From Hydractinia symbiolongicarpus (Eukaryota > Cnidaria > Hydrozoa > Anthoathecata > Hydractiniidae), in NCBI RefSeq assembly GCF_029227915.1, contig NC_079879.1:7132001-7196000 (forward strand): DNA of 64,000 nucleotides, read 5' to 3'. Under the pieces are notes generated by a model, which saw only the letters and a list, made by a program, of their open reading frames with translations, was not told the DNA's origin and made no database searches. Positions 28,302-39,910 of this stretch are shown here, piece after piece (the stretch's first letter is position 1; every line of letters starts with the position of its first letter). The position numbers were made by a program, and so were the translations under genes.

Positions 28302-28306
28302 CCTTG
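28302..28306. repeat. Polinton target-site duplication, right copy
   Basis: CCTTG directly after the terminus CCTATCTCT, matching 12302-12306. Confidence 0.85.
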
Positions 28307-28801
28307 TATGAAATAAGTGAATTTGTATGTGTTGAAAGGGAACTATTTGGATTCGCTGGCAAAAATTTTGGAAAAAAAGAAAGGTGGGAAGATGTCCTTT
28401 TATGTAGTGCGCCCGAAGAAAAGTACGAGAATTTTGTTATTAGACAAAGAAAGGAAATTATTGAGTGGCTGTTAAAAGAGCATGATGTAAAAAAAAATTT
28501 CCACACCCCCTTTTCTTGTTTGATGTCGTATTTCCAACACATACTTGGAAATCCACGTTTCGCCTATAATCATTTCCCGTGCGTTGCTTCACTCATAAAG
28601 CTATTCAATGAAAACTTTGGCGGATTAAATATTGCTTTTCCACCGACACCATTGGTTATGGTTTTACTCTATCAACAAAATCGATTGCGCAAAACAGGAC
28701 GGCTTCATTTGTTTGAAGAAAATGGCGAAATCTATATCTTGCCTGACATATATGGCAATTTGAACGTTTTCAAACCAGGCCAAAATTTAAATAACGAATA
28801 A
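28307..28801 (+). CDS. Mab-21/cGAS-like protein, exon 2, part downstream of the Polinton
   Basis: Removing the element and one CCTTG joins this segment to 12306 in frame, with TAT GAA following the TTG codon. It adds 164 residues and a stop at 28799-28801. The segment is helical (KEIIEWLLKEHDVKK, FSCLMSYFQHILGNPRF) and ends with a small beta-like tail (EENGEIYILPDIYG). It has no catalytic motif and forms the C-terminal extension of the receptor-like protein. In the present allele a frame starting at an ATG in the inverted repeat (28247) could give an N-terminally truncated product. Confidence 0.75.
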   Translation, partial: YEISEFVCVERELFGFAGKNFGKKERWEDVLLCSAPEEKYENFVIRQRKEIIEWLLKEHDVKKNFHTPFSCLMSYFQHILGNPRFAYNHFPCVASLIKLFNENFGGLNIAFPPTPLVMVLLYQQNRLRKTGRLHLFEENGEIYILPDIYGNLNVFKPGQNLNNE

Positions 28802-30757
28802 GAAACTCATATATTTTATATTGAATGAGTAGAATATTTTTTCAGTGCTATGATAGAAAGGTTTCATGTTAGCTGTGTCGCATGTGACTGCAGTGTCAAC
28901 TAGCACTAAATATTGCATTTGATGCGACATGAGTCTATTTGTTTTTTGTTTATCGTATTGAGATTCTCTTGCACTATGATTGGCTAATCTATCTAATGAG
29001 TTCAATTTGTACTTATTTTTCAATTAATTACACGACCGCGACAACCTTATTCGCTGTTGAACAAAGAACTTCAAATACATGGCGAAATTAAACAATAATC
29101 TGCCGAGTATGTCAAATAAAATGATTTATGTTCAGTTTATATGAAAGACAAGTTATCACACTTTTCCTCGAAAAATATCGTCATATTTTTTTCGTTTTTT
29201 CGTTTTTCAGTATTTCACCCGCTTAATTCCTCGTGAAATAATCGATAACATGAAAAAATATATCCGATATTTTTCTCGGCACTGTGCGATAACTACTATA
29301 TATTTATATCGTAATTGTGATGTATACGTTTTTTTATTAGCGACCAAGTTACGAACCAGATTGATATAGGATCTTTTTTTCTTTGATTTAATAATATCGC
29401 CATTTTTTCATAATAAAGTTATTTTTAAACATGAAAAAAAGACTCGGCTGTTTTTCACAAGATTTTTTACTAACTAATACGCGTAACCCACGACAACGAC
29501 AATTTCCACCTATAGAAAAATCAAAATGGCAGACACGGGTAAGTACACCACGAAACAGAAAAGCTCTTTGTGACGTAAAAGATTCGAAACATGTATAAAT
29601 AACTGATTAGCCACGTAACAAAATATTTCGTAACTTTGAAGCTTGAAATTTGTTTCCTAAACTTCGTTTATCACAAATCATTCCTTATGCAATATTATAT
29701 TACATTGATAATATCATATGCATCCTTGATTTCCTTGTGATTGCGGATTAAATAAAGCCCTGTAATTCGTTTTGTTCCCTCTGCCTAGTTGTTTGTTTTC
29801 AACATGCTGCCATTTTTAAATTTCTAACTCTGGCCTTAGATCACGTGTCTATTGTTTTATTGAGAGTCCCCCGCTGCTTACATGATCATGCTGAGACATA
29901 CATCACTATATATGATCATACCAAATTATCGTTTACCTCTATTTCTTTTTTATAAAAATACGATTTCAATGCGTAATTTCTTATATTGCTTTTTCCGTGA
30001 CAAAAAGGTTTATCTAAATCAAGTAATGTGCTGATTAAGAAGAAAATAAGTATTTTGCTCAAAACTTGCAACTTTGACAGATAATTCCTCTCAAAATTGT
30101 GAAATGAGCAGTCCATCCTGTTTACATTATTGCCTTGAGTATGAGTTCGTAAAATCTAAAGCTGTGTTATTTGTAGTAACAAGATTTTTTATTAATCTTA
30201 TCAATAAAATAAAGCAATAATGGTTTGATATACTTCCGCGGGCAGAATCGCGTTTTTTATGCGAAACTCTATTTTTGAGGCGAATTTCGCATAAAAATTT
30301 TTCGTGAAAATAAAAAATCATCGCGAATGGCAGCAATTCTCTTTTCATTTTTTCTGCTATTATTAATAATCAAAAGTCTCCATCCCATTACTATTTCAAG
30401 GATCGGGATTTCCGATAAATACTTGTAGCACCAAAGAAGAATGAAAACACCAAATGTTATTGTAGTCGTAGTTGTATGATTAAAGAAAAAATAAATCACT
30501 AACGTCGAGATTACCCCGTTTTTTTCCAAGTTTTTTGTTGTGAAGAAACGTTGGCATTTTGCTGATTTATAATTGCCAAAGGCATAAAATTTCCTAAAAA
30601 TTAACAAAAACACGAAAGTTTCTTTCCTTAAGAGGAAAGTCCACTTCAATCTTTTAGCATGTTGGTTCACGGCGCACGCATCACAGTGCTCAATATTGCG
30701 CAATATTCAAGAGCGCTTACATGCGCTGGTCTTTTTGAAAGCCCATTTTGACCTTTC
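28802..30757. other. intergenic, one possible short first exon
   Basis: AT-rich sequence with no long frame. The only gene-like signal is the ATG-donor pair at 29526-29538. Confidence 0.4.
29526..29538 (+). other. possible first coding exon (MADTG)
   Basis: AAAATGGCAGACACG followed by a strong donor (G/GTAAGT): good start context and four codons, phase 1. I found no matching downstream exon, so the gene, if real, must splice over a long distance. Confidence 0.2.
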
Positions 30758-30759
30758 TA

Positions 30760-31017
30760 AAGCCAAAAGTCCACTTCAATTGCAAAGCACGACGTACTTA
30801 GCGCTGCGCGGTCGTCCGTCCGTTTTTTAAGAGCGCTGTAAGCCCTACAGTGCATAATGACGCAATTTCATGATTTGGACCAATAAATTTGCTTGATTTG
30901 CCGCCATTTTTAATTTGTGCGCGCATTTCTGTTTCCAGTGCGCATTGTACCGCTTGGACGGATGACCGCACAGCGCTAAGTGCGTCGTGCTTTCCGATTG
31001 CAGTGGACTTTCGGCTT
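30760..31017. mobile_element. MITE with ~55-bp inverted ends, TA duplication
   Basis: The left end AAGCCAAAAGTCCACTTCAA and about 35 further bases match the reverse complement of the right end. Flanking TA lies on both sides (30758-30759, 31018-31019), suggesting a Tc1/mariner-like relative. No coding capacity. A partial relative (GAAAGTCCACTTCAAT) lies at about 30635. Confidence 0.75.
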
Positions 31018-31814
31018 TAAATATTATTTAATGAGACAATAACCAGAAATATTTTATCAGAGCTAAAAAGCGCGATATGTCATTATGAGCCAGCTAGAAA
31101 GGTTTGGGACAGCACACATTAAGAACGAAAATTTTCGGTGGAGAAACTTTCGGACACAATTTTTCTTTTCATCGAAAAAAATTTTGGACAAGATTGATAA
31201 AGTCAAAAATTGCTAAGCCAAAGTGCTTTTGGATTTTTCCAAAATATGCGCTTGATGGCAAACCATGAATGCTTTTCAGGTTTCAAGAGGAGCCATGACA
31301 ATTTCCAATTTCTACTGCCAATTTTATCTGATAATCGCATTGCTAGACCACTCGATGCTCCAAAGGCGCAATTTAACTTTCGAGTGCTTATACCCATTTT
31401 TCCATTGTACATCTCAACCAGAAGTTTCCACGTACTTGAGGTGTACAAACGTTCGCGAAGACAAAAGTTCGCGAAACTTTTGTATTTCGCTTGTATAAAC
31501 TTTCGCGAATGGCTAGCTTTTAAAAAATTTCGCGTGTATAAACTTTCGCGAATGGCTACATTTGAAAAATTTCGCGAGGATAAACTATCGCGAATGGGAA
31601 ATTTCCAGGATTTATCATTTTTCAAATCAATAAAGAATTTTATCAGTTTGAAACACAACATGGATTTACATCGTATTCATTTCTTCGTTTATTATATCGC
31701 GTTTCTTTCAGTATAAGTATCCTCCTCATTGGGATCGTACCATTCTTCTTCACTGCTACTTTCTTCGTCACTGATATCGTTTCTTGATTCTGCCAAGGTG
31801 ACGTCCTCCGTTGT

Positions 31815-32779
31815 CTAACTGGCTTTGGCTGTCAGGATTAAGGTATTTCGTACACTGCTACCCCCGTTGTCACCCATCATTGGAATGATTTCTTCAAATG
31901 GATTGATTGAAGGCAACTTCTCTAGACCAATGTTTACAGCATCTGTAATCGCAGAAGCTCCCCGGCCACTTTTGATAATGTGAAGGCCTTTGCTAGAAGT
32001 CATTTCATTGTAAAACTCAATGATCCAACCAGCATGAAGGGGCTTCAAAATAGATAAAAGAAGCTTGACTTTTATACCATTTAATTCGGCTTCGTCTGGT
32101 AATCGTTATTCTATCTGATTTGAATAACATTCATTAAATTTGCTCTTGAGAAACCGTTTGCAATATCCGTTCACAGTAAGGTCGGTTGGTAGTACTTCGT
32201 CATGTTTCTTGGTACATTGACAATAAAGATGTTATTCTTTTGGTATCTGGCGACAACATCTTCGGTCATCTCGCCCGTAAAAACATCCATTATCATCAAG
32301 ACCTTCTGATTAGCTGGTAGATTTAATTTCGACCTTTCATTGCTCACATAAGGGACGATTATTTCGTCAAGGAACTTCAAAGATTCCTCCGTGTTAGAAT
32401 AATGCTTAGGATTGACGCTCAACGAAAATTCTTTGGGGAAGGCAACTCGTGGAAGGCTCTGATCTGTTTTTCTTTCATATATCAATTGTATTGGTAGAAA
32501 TTTGTCACAAAGGGTGATGGAAAATGTCCCAGTAATCATCCGTTTATCACTACTACTCTCAATAGTAACAGACGTACTACCACATTTTGCCATTGTTTCA
32601 TTGCTCACAGGTACGTACTTCAGAGGTGTCTGGTCAAGGTTAAGCACGAAAGACTCGGGAATCTTGTATTCCTCTAAATAACTAACAATTTCATGAAAGA
32701 AAAGATATTCAATTTCTTTCCTAGTCCCATCAGGAATCTCAACTTTTGAAGAGTTTTTCCGACGTTTAACAAAGCCCAT
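31815..32779 (-). pseudogene. pogo/Tigger DDE transposase, N-terminus missing
   Basis: The first catalytic Asp lies in LNLDQTPLKYV and the second in VLMIMDVFTGEMTEDV. The NMTKYYQP segment stands just before where the third Asp would be, and there the frame is lost (about 32171). A C-terminal piece (KPLHAGWIIEFYNEM, 32048-31815) is in another frame. The N-terminal CENP-B-type DNA-binding helices are absent. Not functional. Confidence 0.8.
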
Positions 32780-32790
32780 GCTATCGTTTA

Positions 32791-33057
32791 GAGTCGGAAA
32801 TTGTAGAAATCAAGACAGTGGCAAAAAATGGAAGCACCGTGGGACATCTTCCTAAAGAAATACCAAGAATTACCAAGTTTTTTGTCGAGCGCGGCGCATC
32901 TATGGAAGCTGTATTAACATCAAGACACCATCGTCGTTCACCTCTTGTTCAAGATGGGATAGAAATACCTTGTCTTATTTCAATTAAAATGGCTGCAACA
33001 TTGAAAAACACACAGCTTCTTGAGAAATATCTGGAACTTGTGAATCAAAAATCATGA
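32791..33057 (+). pseudogene. HIRAN-like domain fragment inside the pogo element
   Basis: Plus-strand frame, open upstream, ending TGA at 33055-33057. It reads KNGSTVGHLPKEIPRITKFF, a GH-x-P-K/R motif like that of HIRAN-type domains, then FVERGASMEAVL and a GIEIPC motif seen in a recurrent cnidarian domain. It is antisense to the transposase and occupies the place where the transposase N-terminus is missing. It could be a captured piece of another gene or a second gene of this transposon family. Confidence 0.45.
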
Positions 33058-33289
33058 TTATATTTGACTTTTCTTTACTTCATTTCACAAACAGAGAGTT
33101 CCACCGTTACCGTATTTTGGCATCTTTTTTGCAAAAAAAACTTTCGCGAATGGCTAAATTTGAAACATTTCGCGAGGATAAACTTTCGCATATGGCTACA
33201 TTTGAAACAGTTCGTGAGAATAAACTTTTGCGAATGAGGTCGAAATTCGCGAAAGTTTCTCTTCGCGAAAGTTTGTACACCTAAAGTAC

Positions 33290-34480
33290 TAATGTAAATT
33301 CTTAGCCCACCTTCGACAAGTTTGTCTCATATTGATAATTGTTTCGCATTTATGGCCTGGAAATGAATAAAAAGACTGCTTCATAGCCATAACCAAAATC
33401 ATCTCAATAATCTCATCTAGCGCAATAACCCAAAACCTTGAAGCATTTTTGCTTGTTGACAGTGTCATCTCTTTCTCTGCTTTCTCCGAGTCATAATAAG
33501 TTTTGAGTTGACTAATATTGTACTTTGTCTTTAGGATGGTTTTTAGATGCATTTCTTAAGGTTACAGATCCTTTTTCTGAGATGTTCATAACTGTATAGA
33601 GACCAACCGTGTGAGTTTTCCACCCTTTTTATCGTTTCGTTTGTTATTTCTCAAAAGAACTAAGTCGTCCACCAAAATTTCTGTCTTTGATGTATGTCTA
33701 TTATCGTAGTCACATCTTTGCTTCTTTTTGTCACTTTTAATGTTTTGGGAAGCGTCGTATGTCTGCTGCTGACCTTAGAACAGCATCAAAACGTTCAGTG
33801 TTAAATGGTTCGTCCAGTCCATTTTCAAGGTTGTGTTTTACATGAATTGGCAAAACTGCCTCGCGGTTGTAAAGCAACATGAACGGTGAATACTTCGTCG
33901 TGTAGTATCGACTAACACGATGAGCGAAAAGAACACTAAGACTTATACCAAAGCGTTTTTGATTGTTCGATTGTTTGACGCTTCACTAAGCCATTAGCTT
34001 AAGGTTGATAAGCTGACGTGATTCTTTGCTTCCACCCGTCAACCTATGAAGCTCTGTAGTTAGTAACGTCATTTGCAAATTCCTTGCCCTTATCATTGAT
34101 TTGCAATTGGCAGCAACCATGGCGACACATCACTTCGTATAAGAATGGAGCAACAGTTGCAGCTTTTCGATCCTTGGTGGCCTTAATCTCCGACTACGTA
34201 AGTTGCAAATATCAATCCCTACTTGCTTCATTGCTTCATATGGCACTGCTTTGGGTTTGAGCTCTGCTTTAGGAGATTTTAAATTACCTTGTCTTTGGCA
34301 TTGTTCGCATGTTCGGATAAAATCTGTAACATCGGCTGTGATGTTGTACCAAAAAAATCTTACAGATATTTTCTTATACGTTGAATTATTGCCTCTGCGA
34401 GACGATAATGCCTTTGCATGTTCTGAATCTCCGATACCTCGGTGGACATCACGTACAAATTCAAGTTCAAGTTATTTTTA
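33290..34480 (-). pseudogene. decayed retroelement/GIN-type integrase gene
   Basis: Minus-strand frames, interrupted by stops and frame changes. A zinc module with VHRGIGDSEHAK...FFWYNITADV and CEQCQRQG lies at about 34460-34290. A VGIDIC core start is near 34220. The HRVSRYYTTKYSPFMLLYNR segment is near 33910-33850, and a C-terminal KYNISQLKTYYD end near 33510. This HHCC-plus-core order is that of Ty3/Gypsy-derived integrases and of the related GIN/SCAND3-like genes common in cnidarians. The pogo element abuts its 3' end. Confidence 0.7.
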
Positions 34481-34782
34481 AAAAGATGAGAATCTTTGAT
34501 TGAAATGCATGCATGCGTGTCGTGTACAATTCACAAAGACTGTCAACAAAATATTCGAATGTCAACACGACGCGTTCGAAACTTCTAAAAATGGCAGAAT
34601 GAGCTGCGAGAGTAAAATAATGTTTACAATGGAAGGACTTCTTTTTCAAATGCAGAAGTTATATTTTACTGGGAATTTAGGACTTTACTTTTTTTATTTC
34701 AGTCTTTTTGTTTCGAGTCTTAATTTCCCTCTTTGATCAAAATTTCCTGGGAAATTACGACCCTTGAAGTTAAAACATACCG

Positions 34783-34812
34783 GGAAATTAGGACTATAGA
34801 GTCCTAATTTCC
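34783..34812. repeat. perfect 13-bp hairpin
   Basis: GGAAATTAGGACT, loop ATAG, AGTCCTAATTTCC. Related single arms (GGGAAATTTAGGACT) occur about 110 bp upstream, so it may be part of a small decayed element. Confidence 0.6.
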
Positions 34813-34849
34813 TGGGGTCTTAATTTACCGTTTCACCAGGGTTTCATTC

Positions 34850-35070
34850 CTCTTAGCGGTTGTTCAATATGGGCGAGTGAACGTTACCATAGCTTCGGGT
34901 TACCCAAGCCATGTGAGGGAAATTGGGGAAATGGCACACTGTAAGTCGGCCGTTGGAAGTTGCAGAGAGTTGTCTGGTAGATCGCGGGCTCTAATTTGGT
35001 CTACGTGAGAACTAAAGGAGAACTCCCTATCTAAGCCATGGGCTCGATATTTTTGAGGCTAGCCATGTAA
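34850..35070 (+). repeat. dispersed repeat, copy 1 (inverted copy at 59880)
   Basis: Shares AAGCCATGTGAGG, the CAGAGAGTTGTCTGGTAGA region and CTAAGCCATGG with the reverse complement of 59880-60075. Confidence 0.6.
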
Positions 35071-35308
35071 AATATACACATTTATTTTTCTACCTAAAGA
35101 GATTTATGGTTTTTAAATTATTTGTTTATACTAGACTGGCTAGCAACTATAGCTAAGATATAGGTGATTCTTTATCTCATCCGTTTGGTCATTCTCAACA
35201 GAGAATGTTTCCCTCTGATCGCATATAGTCGGTGCATAAATCAAATGCTTTACACCATTAAAAGTGAACTATTCCTATTTTGTACAAAATGCTGCTATTA
35301 TTAAAGAA

Positions 35309-35340
35309 ACTAGTCGTTAGCCCGTTAAAAAAACCACAGA
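35309..35340 (+). repeat. truncated copy of the ACTAGTCGTTAGCCCG repeat
   Basis: ACTAGTCGTTAGCCCGTT at the start, then divergent. Fuller copies at 38111, 51913 and 63370. Confidence 0.6.
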
Positions 35341-36039
35341 AATATTGCTCTTACAAATCATGGAGATATATATATATAAATCAAGATTTCTATTGTCACT
35401 GATTTGCATGCAAATACCACTGCCTTTTTGCGAGTACGTTTTCCAAAAACCTTATCGGTTGTTTACATTTAATGTGTCTAAAAAGATCTCAAAGCACGAG
35501 GAAAGCTATCCTGTGCATAGCTACCCGTTTTTAAAAGGTCCACCAAGATATACAAAACTATTGTTTTTACGTTCAATATTTTTTGACAGCTGACATTTCA
35601 CTTTCCCCATATAACTTATCATCTTTTTCGTCATCTTTAAGAAATTGGTTCTCTTTAGTGAGATATATTTTTAGATGTGGTTTCATTAAAACTCTTGAGT
35701 GGAAATATACTGTCGCTAGTTAATACAAACGTCACCTTGTGATAACAGGCTTGTGATTCCGTACCTAAAGTTTCTCTGCCGCCAAGGAATTCCGGTCTTT
35801 AAGTTTACTCTGATCACCATTAAATCTTGAACCGTTTGTTCCAACTTCTGCATATAAAAATCCGATATCAAGGCCTACAAGGACGAGCAAAATAATACAA
35901 TCAGTCTTTTTTTGGTTCCAGTAATTCGACCGGAGTTTTTATGTTGTTGAATCACGACAGTTTTCTCATCGAGTGTGACTATTCTGCTAAGAAAGCTTCA
36001 ACATGTCTTAAATTTCCTTTATATTTTAAGTTATTTTAA
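35341..36039. other. intergenic, nothing recognised
   Basis: Short frames only; no repeat or splice pattern that I can name. Confidence 0.4.
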
Positions 36040-36372
36040 CTATATTCTTGGAGTAAAAAGATATTTAGGCGTAGCTTTCTCATAATAGCATTTGAGATAG
36101 TGATGACAGCTTGAAATATCTAATGATCTAAAAGTTTCAACGGTTGCTAAATAGCGTAAAACTAAACAAACCAGTTTTTCTAGAGGGATAGTCTTTGTCG
36201 TTGTTTTTTGGTTTTTGTCTCCGGATAGCAGGTCTACCAAATATAAAAACTGTGTATAGTTTATGCGAATAAAATCCCTGCATTTTCCTAGGTTGTCTTT
36301 AATTATTTTTTGACTACGGCTGAACCCACCATTTCCTATCCACTGATTTTTTGTTTCTTTTTTCCTAGTCAA
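36040..36372 (-). pseudogene. PIF/Harbinger transposase, N-terminal fragment
   Basis: 110 residues. CRDFIRINYTQFLYLVDLL followed by IPLEKLVCLVLRYLATVETFRSL fits the N-terminal helical region of Harbinger/HARBI1-type transposases. The catalytic half is absent. A MADF-type fragment, the usual partner protein of these elements, lies at 39812. Confidence 0.65.
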
Positions 36373-38110
36373 TAAAAAACAGTGCCAGGATATCCTTACC
36401 CGTAATCACCGCCATGATTGTTCTCATTCACTTGTTTTTTTAAAACCATGTACATAAAACCTTGTAGCATACAAACCCTGACTCCACAAGACACGTTACA
36501 AGACGTATGCAATATGTTGTATGTGACAGGGGCGGATCCAACATTTTTAACATGTTAGTCACATTTTTTGCGAAGCAAAAAAAGCGCAGCAGTTTGCTGC
36601 TCCCAAAACAGCTGGGGGTCTTACCCCATGGGCGCTGTAAGCCCCCCCCCCCCATCATGGCGGGTCTGGAAACATGGCGGGTCCGGAAACTTTCGCTATT
36701 TTAAGCCTCTACGCATTATAAACGGCCTAAATAATGTCAAAATTATTAGTTTTGTTAGAGACGTCTTTTGTTCTAAAGTTTTGAATGGACAAGAAAATAA
36801 CAAATCATCCTTTAAAGGGTTTCAAAAAAGTGTATGAAAATGAAAAACAGCAGTTTAAATTCAAATACTTTAAGACTGTTTCGCCTAATATCAGGGCTCG
36901 TCAGCATTCCATGCATTCAGCATTCCATGTTAGTATTCCAGACATGGACAGTCTGCTATATGCTAAAGTAAGTTTAACTAGGGGAAGCTGAATTGTTTTA
37001 ACCAGAATTACAAAAATGGTTGGCTTTAAAATTATCATCACATCCTTCATCAACACCTTGCAGACAAAACAGAATATAAGCTTGAGCATAAGTATTTTTA
37101 GCATTTAATGATGTAAATACAGGTTCAACTTTGCACTTTGCACCACAGTTAAGAAAATAGGAAATTTGGTTTTTGATGTATCTGTACAGTCTGGAGGCAC
37201 AACATAATTTTTCTTACCACTGGGAAATTAAAGTATTTGGCGAAAGGTGGCAAAAATTTTCTGTGTTCAGAGTACTAACCATGCTATCGCAACTAGTCTA
37301 CCAAAACAAACTAAACCAAGCCTGATAGTACAAGTAAAAACAGCTTCATTCCCCACAAATTCTATTGTGTTACACCAGTTTAATTTAACCCTAACTTCTG
37401 TATTATATCACATGTTGGATGTAGCACTACAGAATAAAACATATATGCACCCTTTTGGTTGGTCACTGCCTATTCTGCAAAATGCGTGTGCTCAAATATT
37501 ATTCAATTGATAACATAATAAATAAAGGACAAACAAAAATTTTATCACTTAAACCGTAGTTGTAATCATGATTAAGCTTTTGTACCAACATAATTTAAGT
37601 TGAACATTCCGGTACTTTACAATTTCTTTGGACTGGTTAAAAAATTTGGGCTTAAACTAGTTTTATCAATTCCTTGTATCTGTGTTAAAACAGATATGCT
37701 GTAAAAAATGCCTTATCGGCGTCCCCGAAAAAATTCCTAAATTAAAAAACTTAAGAACTACAATGATAGGTCAATGTATTTCATTGATCTGGTCTAAAAC
37801 TATACCATATTAAGTTTTAAGCCATTGTTTTAATTTTTGCACAAGTATCAGACTTTTAACATTAGCGAAAAGTATGTTTTTTTATACTAACCACTCAGTA
37901 GATCAAGTTGTTAGCGTTTTCTAATAATACAAAAAGCCTTAAGGCTTGAAGATTTCTTCCTTAGGAAGAGAAAATGTTCCCAGAGCAAAATGTTTAGTGA
38001 TCGACCCAAGGCTGAGATTTTCAATTTACCAACAGGATAAATGATTAAATGTGACTTAAAAACTGCTGATAGGGTTTTCACGAAGCGCTGTTTCCAACAA
38101 TTTAAAACAT
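36373..38110. other. intergenic; 12-base C run at 36642-36653
   Basis: No gene recognised. A GC-rich repeat-like patch (GCAGCAGTTTGCTGCTCCC ... TTACCCCATGGGCGC) precedes the C run. Confidence 0.4.
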
Positions 38111-38268
38111 ACTAGTCGTTAGCCCGTGGAAAAATCCACGGGTTCGCCCGTCCTTTTTTTACCGCATTGCGTGCGTCTCGCTACCTGCGCAGCTAAGCTA
38201 CCATTTTGCGTGACAGACAGACGGACGGACGGACGGACAGACGTATACGGGTATTATAATATAGATTA
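38111..38268 (+). repeat. ACTAGTCGTTAGCCCG dispersed repeat, best copy
   Basis: It opens ACTAGTCGTTAGCCCGTGG, with a hairpin CCCGTGGA/TCCACGGG, then GTTCGCCCGTCC, a GACGGACGG simple-repeat stretch and an end TATACGGGTATTATAATATAG. The same beginning is found at 35309, 51913 and 63370. A non-autonomous element, class unclear. Confidence 0.7.
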
Positions 38269-39811
38269 CACCTTGATTTTTTACAACACCAAACAAACCA
38301 ATTGTTTTTGTACGTCCAACACGGGAAAATTTATCCGGATCGTTGTTTGCAATTAAAGTAAGGTTTTTCTAAGTTTTTTTATGCTGTATTTGATATTTGA
38401 GTTTCGGATAACCACAGTGCTGTTCTTTTTATAAAAAAAAATATTTAAGCCTTATTTTGTTCTATATATGGAACTTCCAACAACTGTGAACAACATTGCG
38501 ATCGCTCCAATGCGAATATCATTTCGCGCTTGCTGTGTGCGAAGAAACGATTACAAAACTTTGATTCGGGTTGTTCTTAGTTTTAAAAACAATGACTTGA
38601 GCTTGGGGCTGTTCTTTGTTTTTTACAAAATCTGAGGTTGTTGTTATAAAATTGTTCTTGTTTGAAAAATCTCCTGGAGTTTAAGTAAACTGGCCTGAAA
38701 AACTATTAAATATGGGCAAAAAATAACGCAATGTATATACTGAAATTTTATACATGTAAATAAATAACAAGAACATACAGATTTACACACTAAATAACTA
38801 AAATCTCGGAATCGGCCTGAAAAGTTCTAAAAATTATGCAAGGTAAATACTATTAAATAACCAAAATAAAACTAGAAGAACAAACTAAATAGATGCAAAT
38901 TATATAAATGTACATTCGTTTTAGTGTTGGTTAATTTTTTACAAGTTCATGTTTGAAGCTTACTCTGTAACTTTTTAGAAGTGCTGATAATGTCTGTGTT
39001 AGATTATGGCTGACTTAAAAAAAATACTCATACTAAAAATAAGACATAAAAACAGAAATAATGTTAGCACATTATATATGCCATATTATTCTTTGCCCTC
39101 TATATTTAAGATGACAGGCATTATTGCATAAATGCATGGAAAAATAACATTTTTCACCATTTCATGAAGTTTTGATAAAAAAAAATCAGTTGATACTGTA
39201 AAACATCAAATATTTGTGAAGTCTGTCTTTCCAAGAAGAGTACTCGCATGTACAGGTTGCGAAGACAAACTTTGACAGTTTCATAAATATTCTAAAAGTT
39301 CTTAAGCCTGCCTAAAAGCATAAAATTTTATTTTTAACAGTGACCAAGCATAGCATGTTTACTCTATATCAATATTCCTACCAAATGTTTTTATTAGCTT
39401 TTTAATCTACAAAATAAAGGTGGGTTTTCCGGGAATCAGATATTGGAAATATAAAGCGTAAAAACTACTTTTACAACATTTAATTGGAATTTTAATATGC
39501 GTTCAAAATTGTTGTATGAGCCTATATTTACCAAGGGTACAATTACTTGCAAAATAAATTATATGCGAAACTTATTTTGCGGATGGATGATACCAAAATG
39601 CTATACTTTGCGAGATATATTTGTGCAGATTACAAAATTTTCCTGAAATAGGGAAAAAATTTATTGTTGCGACACATTTGTGCCTCGTGTCCTCATATCA
39701 TGCAACAAATATTGTGTAAAACCATTTGAGGCATAGTGTAATTGACCAATGAAAATACAAGAAATTGTAAACATTGCTTTTCTTGAGTCGAACATCAAGT
39801 GGAGAGAGAAA
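38269..39811. other. intergenic, nothing recognised
   Basis: AT-rich, no frames of note. Confidence 0.4.
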
Positions 39812-39910
39812 ATGGGAGAAAAAGCAAAAATATCGGATGAAGAGACAATTTTAATCGACCCTTATAAAACAAATCCTGCGTTATGGGATAGTAAGAATGC
39901 ACAATTGTAG
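39812..39910 (+). pseudogene. MADF-domain N-terminal fragment
   Basis: 32 codons: DEETILIDPYKTNPALWDSK carries the opening of the MADF/Adf-1 domain (hydrophobic-Ile-x-x-Tyr ... Pro-x-Leu-Trp-Asp). It then stops. Harbinger elements encode such a DNA-binding partner, so it may be a remnant related to 36040-36372. Confidence 0.4.

Larger units (their letters stand above)
31435..33286 (-). mobile_element. pogo/Tigger-like DNA transposon, decayed
   Basis: Ends CTTKAGGTGTACAAAC in inverted orientation with TA on both sides (31433-31434, 33287-33288). Subterminal regions repeat TTCGCGAA-rich words (several copies at 31445-31605 and 33145-33280), probably transposase binding sites. Length about 1.85 kb. 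It contains part of a transposase on the minus strand and an unrelated plus-strand domain fragment. Confidence 0.82.

Noticed and set aside
28247-28306. ATG at 28247 as the true start of the downstream gene half
   Set aside because: These codons belong to the Polinton inverted repeat and duplication; the host frame begins at 28307.
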